This document shows positions 5,566 through 13,330 of a DNA stretch of 22,308 nt, piece after piece (positions within the stretch are counted from its first letter, which is position 1; every line of letters starts with the position of its first letter). The position numbers were made by a program, and so were the translations under genes. The notes below the pieces were generated by a model that searched no databases, had not been told where the DNA came from, and saw only the letters and a list, made by a program, of their open reading frames with translations. Source of the DNA: JBFGJY01 sp041576975 (GTDB lineage: Bacteria > Pseudomonadota > Gammaproteobacteria > UBA4575); the NCBI GenBank assembly GCA_041576975.1, contig JBFGJY010000041.1, positions 1 through 22,308 of the forward strand. Direction: 5' to 3'.

Positions 5566-7683
5566 TTAAACCGCTGTAGCTGCTAATTGCGGCAATGCAT
5601 CATTTTGTTCACCTATGTTTGCAACGATATTTATTCTCTTGTTTTCAGGTATCTCATCAAATGACAAAACATATAAGTTTTTAACACTAGTCCTAAACAA
5701 CTTTGATAGCATTGTTCGCAAACTGCTAGTAACCAGTAAAACTGGTGGCAATCCAACTGCTTCTTGCTGCTGTGCCATTTCTCGGACAGATTCCTGCATG
5801 CGTTCAGCTAATGTTGGCTCTAATACAAAGTAACTTTCAGGGCCTTCATGAATTGTTTTTTGCAATATTTGTTCCAATTTTGGCGAGAGAGTAAAAACGG
5901 ATAAATCTTTACGCATCCCATTGATTTCTTGGACAATTACTCTACGTAGGGCCGCTCTAACTACTGATGTTAAAGCGTCAGTATCTTGACTAGAGTTTGC
6001 CGCATCCGCCAATGTTTCAACGATAGTTCTAATATCTTTGATTGGCACTCCTTCTTGTAACAAATTTTGTAACACTTTAACCACAGCGCTCATTGGTAGC
6101 GTTTTTGGCACTAAATCTTCAACTAGCTGTGGAGATTTATCAGCTAATTTATCTAGCAACTGCTTAGATTCCTCATAACCTAAAAAGTAATGAGCATTTT
6201 CACGCAGTATTTTGCTTAAATGAGTAGCGATCACCGTACTAGGATCAACAACGGTATAACCCAATGTCTGAGCTTGATCCCGATGGCTAGTCTCAATCCA
6301 GATTGCATCCATTTGAAAAGCAGGATCCTTGGTAGCAATTCCATCTATTTTGCCATTTACATTGCCAGGATTAATTGCAAGTTCACGGTCAATATAAATT
6401 TCACCTTCGCCTTCTATGACCCCTTGAATAACAATTCGGTAATGATTCGATGATAAATCCAAATTATCGCGAATGTGCACAGGTTGTAGTAAAAATCCAA
6501 GGTCTTGGGAAACTTTTTTACGAACTCCCTTAATACGACCTATAAGTTCACCTTGTTGTTCTTTATCAACAAGAGAAATTAAACGATAGCCAACTTCTAA
6601 TCGAATGACATCAACAGGTTGCATATCATTCCAACTTAACTCAATGTCTTCAGATGAAGTTTCTTCTACATTTAATTCAGTTTCTAATTCAATTTCAGCT
6701 TCAGATTCGCCTGGACTCCAATATGACAATCCTGCACAAACACCAGCTAATCCCAAAAACACAACATTTGGCATACCTGGAATTAGACCCATACTCCCAA
6801 TTATTGCAGCAGTAATTCTTAATACACGCTTATCACTGAACATTTGACTTATAACAATTTGCCTCATGTTATGTGATGCTGATACTCGAGTAACAATAAT
6901 TGCAGTAGCAGTAGAAAGTAGTAACGAAGGTACTTGCGCAACAAGACCATCACCTATAGATAATAATAGGTAATTCTGCGTAGCCACTTCTAAACTTAAG
7001 CTATGCTGACCAATTCCAACCGCTAAACCACCGATAATATTGATCAAGATGATTAAGATACCTGCAATTGCATCGCCTCGTACAAATTTGCTAGCGCCAT
7101 CCATAGAACCATAAAAATCTGCTTCTTTGGAAATATCCTCTCTTCGCTTCAATGCTTCTTCTTGTGAAATTAAGCCCGAATTTAAGTCTGCGTCAATTGC
7201 CATTTGTTTACCTGGCATGGCATCAAGAGTAAAGCGTGCACTGACTTCTGAAACACGCCCAGCACCTTTTGTTACAACCACAAAATTTATGATTACTAGA
7301 ATTGCAAACACCACAAATCCGACAGCGTAATTACCTCCAACTACAAAATTACCAAAGGACTCAATAACACTTCCTGCTGCATCGGTCCCACTATGCCCAT
7401 TAAGAAGAACTACACGGGTTGAGGCGACATTCAGAGCTAATCGCATCATAGTCGCAATTAAAAGTACCGTTGGGAAAACTGCAAAATCTAACGGACGTAA
7501 CGTATATATACTAACTAATATAATGATTAACGCTAATGCAATATTAAACGTAAATAATGTATCTAGAGCAAAAGGTGGTAATGGCACAATCATCATGCTG
7601 AACATCATGACAAGTAATAAAGGCGTTCCTAAACCATTTTTACTAAATTCCTTAATTGTTAAAATAAAATTATCCCAATTCAA
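5566..7683 (-). CDS. flhA: Flagellar export gate protein FlhA
   Basis: The 705-residue protein is full length for FlhA, the large ring-forming subunit of the flagellar type III export gate. Residues 1 to about 330 hold the membrane domain, starting with hydrophobic helices (LLLVMMFSMMIVPLPPFALD). Between helices 4 and 5 lies the conserved FHIPEP loop, RFTLDAMPGKQMAIDADLNS, with charged residues linked to proton-driven export. The C-terminal cytosolic domain (about 350-705) contains PVDVIRLEVGYRLI and RDQAQTLGYTVVDPSTVIATH, and forms the nine-subunit ring that receives chaperone-substrate complexes. The start lies 20 nt after the flhB stop. No promoter is visible in so small a gap, so it is probably transcribed with fliR-flhB. 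Confidence 0.97.
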   Translation of the reverse strand: MNWDNFILTIKEFSKNGLGTPLLLVMMFSMMIVPLPPFALDTLFTFNIALALIIILVSIYTLRPLDFAVFPTVLLIATMMRLALNVASTRVVLLNGHSGTDAAGSVIESFGNFVVGGNYAVGFVVFAILVIINFVVVTKGAGRVSEVSARFTLDAMPGKQMAIDADLNSGLISQEEALKRREDISKEADFYGSMDGASKFVRGDAIAGILIILINIIGGLAVGIGQHSLSLEVATQNYLLLSIGDGLVAQVPSLLLSTATAIIVTRVSASHNMRQIVISQMFSDKRVLRITAAIIGSMGLIPGMPNVVFLGLAGVCAGLSYWSPGESEAEIELETELNVEETSSEDIELSWNDMQPVDVIRLEVGYRLISLVDKEQQGELIGRIKGVRKKVSQDLGFLLQPVHIRDNLDLSSNHYRIVIQGVIEGEGEIYIDRELAINPGNVNGKIDGIATKDPAFQMDAIWIETSHRDQAQTLGYTVVDPSTVIATHLSKILRENAHYFLGYEESKQLLDKLADKSPQLVEDLVPKTLPMSAVVKVLQNLLQEGVPIKDIRTIVETLADAANSSQDTDALTSVVRAALRRVIVQEINGMRKDLSVFTLSPKLEQILQKTIHEGPESYFVLEPTLAERMQESVREMAQQQEAVGLPPVLLVTSSLRTMLSKLFRTSVKNLYVLSFDEIPENKRINIVANIGEQNDALPQLAATAV

Positions 7684-7703
7684 CTTAATATGCCTTTGTT
7701 TAA

Positions 7704-8831
7704 TTAATTAGTTCGAAATTCTTTTGGTATTTCAAATTCTGTTGGTGGATCTGGATATTTACCAGACACTGCTGATTTGAGCTGGAATACATATGCAAGT
7801 ACTTTTGCAACTGCAATATATAATTCAGATGGAATTTCTTGATTTAATTCAGTGCTGTAATACACCGCTCTTGCTAATGCTGGTGCGCAAAACACATTGA
7901 CTTTATGATGTAGCGCAATTTCTTTAATCTTTTCAGCTACATAATCAACTCCTTTTGCTACTACTATTGGCGCATTGTTTTTTTGGCCTTCATATTTAAG
8001 CGCCACTGCGAAATGCGTTGGGTTAGTAATTACTACATCTGCATCAGGAACAGCTTCCATCATTCTTTTCTGCGCAAGTTCTCTTTGCAATGTACGTAAT
8101 CGTCCTTTATTTTCAGGATTGCCTTCCGTTTGCTTTAATTCATCTTTTACTTCTTGAAGTGTCATCCGTAATTGACGTTGGTGCTGCCAAAACTGATAAG
8201 GTACGTCAATAGCGGCAATTAGAATTAGCCCAGCAGATGACACAGTAAAAATAAATAAGATTAATCGATATGCATGCGCAACACTTTGTTCTGTGGGTTC
8301 AAGACCAGTGCCTAATATAACTGGGGTATATATTTTTAATAAAATAAATACGATTGATCCTATTAACGCAACTTTTGCTAATGCTTTTATAAGTTCGACT
8401 AAACCTCGCACACCAAACATTCGTTTTAATCCTGCCAATGGACTGAGTCGATTGATTTTAAAAGCCATCACACTGGTTGAAAACGAAAAACCACCTATGG
8501 ACATTGGTCCAAACAATGCAATTGCAAACATCAAAATTAAAAATGGGGCTATAGCTAAAAGAGCCAAACTACCACTCTCATTGAAATGATGTATAAGATA
8601 ATTTTTATCCATAACCTGGGAAGTTGTCAGATGGAAATTTTGAACAAAAATTTCTTGTAAATCACTTGCGATGGACTTACTCATAAATATAAGCCCGCAA
8701 GCGCCGGTAAATGTTACAAGCATAGTATTCAGTTCACGCGATCTAGGTACTTGACCTTTTTCGCGTGCATCTTGCAATCGTTTTTGCGTAGGTTCTTGGG
8801 TGCGTTCTTGTTGTGTATTGTGATCAGCCAT
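7704..8831 (-). CDS. flhB: Flagellar export switch protein FlhB
   Basis: The 375-residue protein begins with the family opening (QERTQEPTQKRLQDAREKGQ) and carries four membrane segments, at about 35-52, 88-112, 147-172 and 188-210. The cytosolic domain contains the autocleavage motif NPTH at 270-273 (TNPTHFAVALKY). Cleavage between N and P is required to switch export from rod/hook to filament substrates, in concert with FliK, which is encoded in the same cluster. The C-terminal tail (LKSAVSGKYPDPP and on) is short. The gene lies 14 nt after fliR and 20 nt before flhA, the common fliR-flhB-flhA order. No residue of the motif is missing. Confidence 0.97.
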   Translation of the reverse strand: MADHNTQQERTQEPTQKRLQDAREKGQVPRSRELNTMLVTFTGACGLIFMSKSIASDLQEIFVQNFHLTTSQVMDKNYLIHHFNESGSLALLAIAPFLILMFAIALFGPMSIGGFSFSTSVMAFKINRLSPLAGLKRMFGVRGLVELIKALAKVALIGSIVFILLKIYTPVILGTGLEPTEQSVAHAYRLILFIFTVSSAGLILIAAIDVPYQFWQHQRQLRMTLQEVKDELKQTEGNPENKGRLRTLQRELAQKRMMEAVPDADVVITNPTHFAVALKYEGQKNNAPIVVAKGVDYVAEKIKEIALHHKVNVFCAPALARAVYYSTELNQEIPSELYIAVAKVLAYVFQLKSAVSGKYPDPPTEFEIPKEFRTN

Positions 8832-8845
8832 AAAATAATTCTTTC

Positions 8846-9613
8846 CTAATTTTGAAATGGCATCTGATCAAACGCCGACGATACTAAATTATGAAAAACC
8901 GATGCCATACTAGGCAACGTTAAAGCAATAACTGTTAATCCCAACAAAATAGTTACAGGAAACCCAACTGAAAATATATTAAGTTGAGGGGCTGCACGTG
9001 TCATCAACGCAAGGGCTGAATTAGTAATCAATAAAGCTGTCACTGCCGGTATGGCTACCATTAAGGCACCAGAAAACATGTTTGCAGCCCATGCCACTAC
9101 ACTCCAAATTGCATCTGGTGAGATGATGGAATTTCCAACAGGTATGTATATAAAGCTATTGAATACCATATTTATTAGTGCCAAATGCCCATCAAATGCG
9201 AGAAATAAAAGTGTTGCAACTATTATTAAAAATTGACTAATCATCGGAACAGTAACCCCATTTACAGGGTCTGTAATTTGCGCGAAACCTAGTCCCATCG
9301 TGACAGCTATATTTTCTCCTGCAATAGTAAGCGCGTTAAATACTAAACGTAAAATAAAGCCCATTAACAAACCAATTAATATTTGCAAACCTAGATGAAT
9401 CACTCCTTCTAAAGTAAATATGTCAAAGGTATTAACTGTTTCTTGTAGTGGTTGTAAAAACATAGTAATCACTACTGCAATCGCTACTTTTATTCTTAAT
9501 GGTATAAATGGACTACTTATAACTGGTGCTACGGAAAATAATGCTGCTATACGTGTAAATGGAAGAATAAAATCATTTACACTTGCAATAATTTCATGTA
9601 ACTGAATAACCAT
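8846..9613 (-). CDS. fliR: Flagellar export gate protein FliR
   Basis: This 255-residue, strongly hydrophobic inner-membrane protein is of normal FliR length. The N-terminus carries LPFTRIAALFSVAPVISSPF and then IPLRIKVAIAV, the typical FliR opening. The middle has IAGENIAVTMGLGFAQITDP, the well conserved helix near the gate. FliR assembles with FliP and FliQ into the helical core of the export gate. The gene starts 16 nt after fliQ and ends 14 nt before flhB. Confidence 0.96.
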   Translation of the reverse strand: MVIQLHEIIASVNDFILPFTRIAALFSVAPVISSPFIPLRIKVAIAVVITMFLQPLQETVNTFDIFTLEGVIHLGLQILIGLLMGFILRLVFNALTIAGENIAVTMGLGFAQITDPVNGVTVPMISQFLIIVATLLFLAFDGHLALINMVFNSFIYIPVGNSIISPDAIWSVVAWAANMFSGALMVAIPAVTALLITNSALALMTRAAPQLNIFSVGFPVTILLGLTVIALTLPSMASVFHNLVSSAFDQMPFQN

Positions 9614-9629
9614 ATTCTATTTCATATAT

Positions 9630-9899
9630 CTATACTAGAAATTCTGGGATGCTCATAAACAAAGTTGTTGTATAGTTAACAAGTGTCTTTAATATCCACG
9701 GCCCAGCAAAAAGTAGTACTAGAAAAAGAATAATAAGTTTTGGAATAAAACTTAAAGTCATTTCATTAATTTGTGTAGCTGCCTGTAACATCCCTATAAA
9801 AACACCTACAACAAGCACAGCTAAAAGCATCGGCGCTGTTACCATTACGGTTATCCACAATGCATTGTTTAACAATGTAATAGTACTTTCAGCTGTCAT
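9630..9899 (-). CDS. fliQ: Flagellar export gate protein FliQ
   Basis: The 89-residue protein has two long hydrophobic hairpin helices, at about 15-40 (WITVMVTAPMLLAVLVVGVF) and 50-80. Between them lies GMLQAATQINEMTLSFIPK, the FliQ signature. Four copies surround FliP and FliR in the gate core. Length and order (fliP, then fliQ after 13 nt, then fliR after 16 nt) are standard. Confidence 0.96.
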   Translation of the reverse strand: MTAESTITLLNNALWITVMVTAPMLLAVLVVGVFIGMLQAATQINEMTLSFIPKLIILFLVLLFAGPWILKTLVNYTTTLFMSIPEFLV

Positions 9900-9912
9900 A
9901 GTCTCTATTTAG

Positions 9913-10653
9913 TCAACTTATATAAAAACTTGAAGCAAGCATTCCTAAAACTAATGACCAGCCATCAACTAATACAAATAACATAAGTTTGAATGGTAAT
10001 GAAATTATTAATGGTGATAACATCATCATTCCCATTGACATCAATACACTTGCCACTACCAAATCAATAATTAAAAATGGAATGAAGAGAATGAATCCAA
10101 TCTGAAAAGCAGTTTTTAATTCACTTGTTACAAATGCAGGAAATAAGACAGACATCGAAATGTCTTTTGGATCTTCAATTTTAGAATCTCCTGATAGCTC
10201 TACAAAAAGTGAAACATCTGTTTCACGTGTTTGTGCAAGCATAAAATCTTTAAATGGATCAACGACGTGATTAATTGCAGTTTGTGCATCTATCTTCTCT
10301 TCCATGTATGGTTTTATGGCATTGTCGTATGTTTCAGTTATTACGGGTGTCATTACAAAAAAAGTAATAAACAACGCAAGACCTAGCAGTATTTGATTTG
10401 ATGGTGTTTGTGCTGTACCTAATGCTTGTCTCAGGATTGCAAGCACAATAATAATTCGAGTAAATGATGTCATAGTTAATAACAGCCCTGGTAATACTGT
10501 AATAGCCGTCATTAAAAATAAGACTTGTAGGCTTAATGAATAGGCCTGCCCACCATTTTGCGTTGATTCAATTGTTAACGCCGGTATTCCCGGTTGCGCA
10601 AAAAGCTCTGAGCTAAATGCAATACAAAATATAAAAAATATTCTTTTAAGCAT
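9913..10653 (-). CDS. fliP: Flagellar export gate protein FliP
   Basis: The 246-residue protein starts with a cleavable-type signal peptide (LKRIFFIFCIAFSSELFAQP, residues 2-21), as is normal for FliP. The mature part has LLTMTSFTRIIIVLAILRQA followed by LGTAQTPSNQILLGLALFIT, diagnostic of the family. C-terminal helices contain IPFLIIDLVVASVLMSMGMM and the segment PFKLMLFVLVDGW. FliP forms the pentameric centre of the export gate. The start overlaps the fliO stop by 8 nt, consistent with FliO being its assembly scaffold. Confidence 0.97.
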   Translation of the reverse strand: MLKRIFFIFCIAFSSELFAQPGIPALTIESTQNGGQAYSLSLQVLFLMTAITVLPGLLLTMTSFTRIIIVLAILRQALGTAQTPSNQILLGLALFITFFVMTPVITETYDNAIKPYMEEKIDAQTAINHVVDPFKDFMLAQTRETDVSLFVELSGDSKIEDPKDISMSVLFPAFVTSELKTAFQIGFILFIPFLIIDLVVASVLMSMGMMMLSPLIISLPFKLMLFVLVDGWSLVLGMLASSFYIS

Positions 10654-11107
10654 TGCGAAACTTGCCTATCGTCGCAGCGTATATATTTGAAAAACTAGAT
10701 ATAGCTGAATTATTTGAATTTGTTAATTTCTCAACATCGTTTATTACTAGGGTATGAATTTTATTTATCCCTCCACTAGAAAGACCTAGTAGCAAATAGT
10801 CTTGCCCAGCTCTAATAATCAGTAACTTATCTTTTGTTGTAATTGGAAAGCTAGATATAACTTCAACTATTCCTTGTTGCCCATATTTATTCAATCGTGT
10901 TTTTTTAAGTAGAAATATTGCCAGTCCTAAAATAACTAACACAATAAGCGTTCCATAAACAACCTGCCCATAATCGATTACCTGATGACTATAAGCACTT
11001 GCGAGCACATTTTTGCTAATTTCTTGACTTTCAGCATTTACTGCTACACTGAATAAAACTAATAATAAAATAATAGAATTAGCAAAATTTTTATTATTAT
11101 TTACCAT
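10646..11107 (-). CDS. fliO: Flagellar assembly scaffold FliO
   Basis: The 153-residue protein has an N-terminal hydrophobic segment at about 10-26 (SIILLLVLFSVAVNAES, signal-like) and a transmembrane helix at about 50-68 (VVYGTLIVLVILGLAIFLLK). A small cytosolic domain follows with VEVISSFPITTKDKLLIIRA and YLLLGLSSGGINKIH, which match the FliO fold. FliO helps FliP oligomerise and is poorly conserved, so the call rests partly on position between fliN (1-nt stop/start overlap) and fliP (8-nt overlap). Confidence 0.88.
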   Translation of the reverse strand: MVNNNKNFANSIILLLVLFSVAVNAESQEISKNVLASAYSHQVIDYGQVVYGTLIVLVILGLAIFLLKKTRLNKYGQQGIVEVISSFPITTKDKLLIIRAGQDYLLLGLSSGGINKIHTLVINDVEKLTNSNNSAISSFSNIYAATIGKFRNA

Positions 11108-11475
11108 TAAATAGCTTTTTTCTTAAGATTTTCTACGCGCTTTTCAGGACTTACGATATCTGTAATCCGTGCGCCAAACTTATTCTCTACTACAACCACT
11201 TCTGCTTTTGCAACTAGACAACCATTTACTAAAACGTCTACGGGCTCATCAACCAATCGATTTAATTCAATTACTGACCCTTGGTTTAAATCTATTAAAC
11301 TTTGCAAATCAACACTGGCTCTTCCCAGCTCCAAAGAAACATCAACTGGAATTTTAAGCACCACATCTAAATTATTTAAGTTAGACGCCGAGTGTTCTAA
11401 ATTCGTAGCTTGACCATTATCATTAACTTCATTTTTCGAAGACTTAGTTTCCTGATTTACTGCTTCATCACTCAT
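11107..11475 (-). CDS. fliN: Flagellar motor switch protein FliN
   Basis: The 122-residue protein has a polar, acidic N-terminal third and a SpoA (surface presentation of antigens) domain from about 37 to the end. That domain contains LKIPVDVSLELGRASVDLQS, GSVIELNRLVDEPVDVLVNG, and VVENKFGARITDIVSP. These are the canonical FliN signatures. It forms the bottom of the C ring with FliM and binds FliH. It lies 23 nt after fliM, and its TAA shares a base with the fliO ATG. Confidence 0.96.
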   Translation of the reverse strand: MSDEAVNQETKSSKNEVNDNGQATNLEHSASNLNNLDVVLKIPVDVSLELGRASVDLQSLIDLNQGSVIELNRLVDEPVDVLVNGCLVAKAEVVVVENKFGARITDIVSPEKRVENLKKKAI

Positions 11476-11498
11476 GTTATTTGTTCCTTAGATATTCT

Positions 11499-12617
11499 TT
11501 AGCTATCGTTATTACTAATCCATGTATCTATGCTTACAGCAACAGCACCACTTACCGTGCCAATTTTGCCTTTAAAAATTGGTGTGGTGCTTGAATACAC
11601 GGTTACACATTCAGGCATTGAAAATGGAACTACATCACCAGGTTTTAATTTCATAATTTGATCAACGGTTAAAACGAATTGTGCAAGGACCGTATTTAAC
11701 TCAATTGGAACAGCCTTTAAGCTGCTAACAAATTGATTCTTCCATTGCACATTACCTTCTTCGCTTTGTTCTGAAACTATGTTCCTTAAGCTATGTTTGA
11801 TTGGTTCTAATGATTTGTATGGATATGCAATTCTGATATAACTCGCCTCATCATCTAATTTGACCTTAAACAGACAGACAACTACTAATTCTGACTCTTC
11901 TATTAAATTTATCAATTTTGGTTGTGATTCTCTTTGTATAAATTGAAATTCTAATTTCTCAGATTTCTCCCAAGCCAACCTGTTTGAGGCAAGAAACATT
12001 TCTAACAGTTTGCTACTTAGGTTTAGCTCTGACTTTGTAAGTATTTGTTTATCTGTAGTCTCTGTTAATTTTCCTTCGCCACCAAAATATGCATCCATCA
12101 CAATTTCAATCAACGCGCCATCCACACATACCAAGGTTTGTGCGTCTATCTTACTCACGTTAATTAGATTGACATCAACGAGATTAGGTAAGGCATGAAT
12201 AAATTCACCATATCTTGATATATCGATCTCATTTGCTGTGACGTCTATTTCTCGCTGCAACAACGTACTCAACTTTTCTTTCATTGAGTCAACGATTTTT
12301 TCATTAATTATGGCTAGTGCTGGTAAACTAGATTTATTTATATGTGCAGGGGAATAGAAGTCATAGCTTATAACTCCCGATGCATCTGATAATTCTTCAA
12401 CATCTCCTGATAATGCATCACGTTCTGCTTGACTTAAGACTTGTTCTTGATCTGCATCATTTTTTTCCGTGTCACTCCATGGTCGATCTGCAGATCTACG
12501 TTCTATACCGTCCCATTCATTATTATTTTGTAAATTAGTCTCTTCAGACCCGTTATTTGTGTCATTCTTTGGGTTTTTGGCTGAGTGTTGCTCAGATTCT
12601 GGATTGTTAGAACTCAT
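11499..12617 (-). CDS. fliM: Flagellar motor switch protein FliM, divergent, with N-terminal extension
   Basis: At 372 residues this is about 40-50 longer than usual FliM. Residues 1-60 are a polar, asparagine/glutamate-rich extension that includes WDGIERRSADRPW (35-47). Only then comes the CheY-docking motif LSQAERDALSGD (61-72), which is normally at the extreme N-terminus as LSQxEIDALL; here the isoleucine is arginine and one leucine is missing. The middle domain (about 95-260) is recognisable but divergent (LPALAIINEK, VDVNLINV, DAYFGGEGK). The C-terminal SpoA-like domain (about 285-370) contains VPIELNTVLAQFVLTVDQIM, LKPGDVVPF and FKGKIGTVSGAVAV. No alternative start codon lies between the first ATG and the motif, so the extension is real unless translation starts elsewhere. 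The position between fliL and fliN confirms identity. Confidence 0.93.
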   Translation of the reverse strand: MSSNNPESEQHSAKNPKNDTNNGSEETNLQNNNEWDGIERRSADRPWSDTEKNDADQEQVLSQAERDALSGDVEELSDASGVISYDFYSPAHINKSSLPALAIINEKIVDSMKEKLSTLLQREIDVTANEIDISRYGEFIHALPNLVDVNLINVSKIDAQTLVCVDGALIEIVMDAYFGGEGKLTETTDKQILTKSELNLSSKLLEMFLASNRLAWEKSEKLEFQFIQRESQPKLINLIEESELVVVCLFKVKLDDEASYIRIAYPYKSLEPIKHSLRNIVSEQSEEGNVQWKNQFVSSLKAVPIELNTVLAQFVLTVDQIMKLKPGDVVPFSMPECVTVYSSTTPIFKGKIGTVSGAVAVSIDTWISNNDS

Positions 12618-12652
12618 TTATTGCTTTTCACTTTATCTATAAAAGTTGAAAC

Positions 12653-13114
12653 TTATTGCATAACCAATTTAGTAAAAAAAATATCTTCAACTATATTTTT
12701 ACCATAGCGTTCTTGCATTACAGATTGTGCTGTTTGAAGTGCATCTTTACGTAGTTGTTCTTTTGCTTCTATGGACGATAACTCATCACTATCTTTTCCG
12801 CTGAGTGTCAACAGAAGATTATTTCTTATGACTGGCATGTGCATTTTGAAGGCATCCCTAGAATCCATGTCATAAAACATTGCAACCATGTAGACTTGCA
12901 TAAATTTTTTCTTGGATCCTTCTCTAAAATTAATCGTAAAGGCAGGGTGCATGTTTTCGTATATTGCCTCTTTCACGTCTGGTGCCATCGTTTCTTCTTC
13001 AGCCATTTGCTCTTCTTGAGAAGATTCGGGTGATTTCAAAAAAATCATTGCACCGCCTATACCGGCAACTATTAGTGCTATTCCAGCTACAGCAAAAATA
13101 ATGATCTTTTTCAT
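12653..13114 (-). CDS. fliL: Flagellar basal body-associated protein FliL
   Basis: The 153-residue inner-membrane protein has one N-terminal helix at about 4-26 (IIIFAVAGIALIVAGIGGAM) and an acidic linker (30-48). The periplasmic FliL domain follows: INFREGSKKKFMQVYMVAMF, then HMPVIRNNLLLTLSGK, and a C-terminal IVEDIFFTKLVMQ. FliL forms a ring around the stator units and supports motor torque. The ribosome binding site GAAGGG lies about 6 nt before the ATG. A consensus sigma-54 promoter is 47 nt upstream of the start codon, making fliL the first gene of the fliL-to-flhB transcription unit. Confidence 0.95.
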   Translation of the reverse strand: MKKIIIFAVAGIALIVAGIGGAMIFLKSPESSQEEQMAEEETMAPDVKEAIYENMHPAFTINFREGSKKKFMQVYMVAMFYDMDSRDAFKMHMPVIRNNLLLTLSGKDSDELSSIEAKEQLRKDALQTAQSVMQERYGKNIVEDIFFTKLVMQ

Positions 13115-13160
13115 TTACAACCCTTCATAATTTAAAATTAACTCTACCTAATGAAAGTAT

Positions 13161-13176
13161 TGCAACCACCGTGCCA
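13161..13176 (-). promoter_or_regulatory. Consensus sigma-54 promoter upstream of fliL
   Basis: On the minus strand TGGCACG-GTGG-TTGCA matches the RpoN consensus TGGCACG-N4-TTGCA at every specified base, with the required GG-N10-GC spacing (GG at 13175-13174, GC at 13163-13162). Transcription would start near 13150, giving fliL a leader of about 36 nt. FleR, encoded in this window, is the expected activator. The site lies in the 216-nt non-coding gap between fliK and fliL. Confidence 0.9.
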
Positions 13177-13188
13177 TGTTTTTAGTAA

Positions 13189-13208
13189 GATTTTACTTTT
13201 GTAAAATC
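13189..13208. repeat. 8-bp inverted repeat just upstream of the fliL sigma-54 promoter
   Basis: GATTTTAC and GTAAAATC flank a four-base loop, 12 bp upstream of the -24 element. It could be a weak end for the fliK transcript, though no U-run follows, or part of a regulatory site. The rest of the 216-nt gap (13115-13330) holds a short ACGC-N5-GCGT repeat near 13270 and nothing else that I can see. Confidence 0.4.
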
Positions 13209-13330
13209 AATCACTTAAATATGCTGGCGATTATTCTGCCAATAAATTGACGAGTAGATCTTTTGAATAACGCGTTTAGCGTCAAAGAATTGTTTTTCAA
13301 ATAATGTTTGTTGAAATCTGTGCTGTAGGT

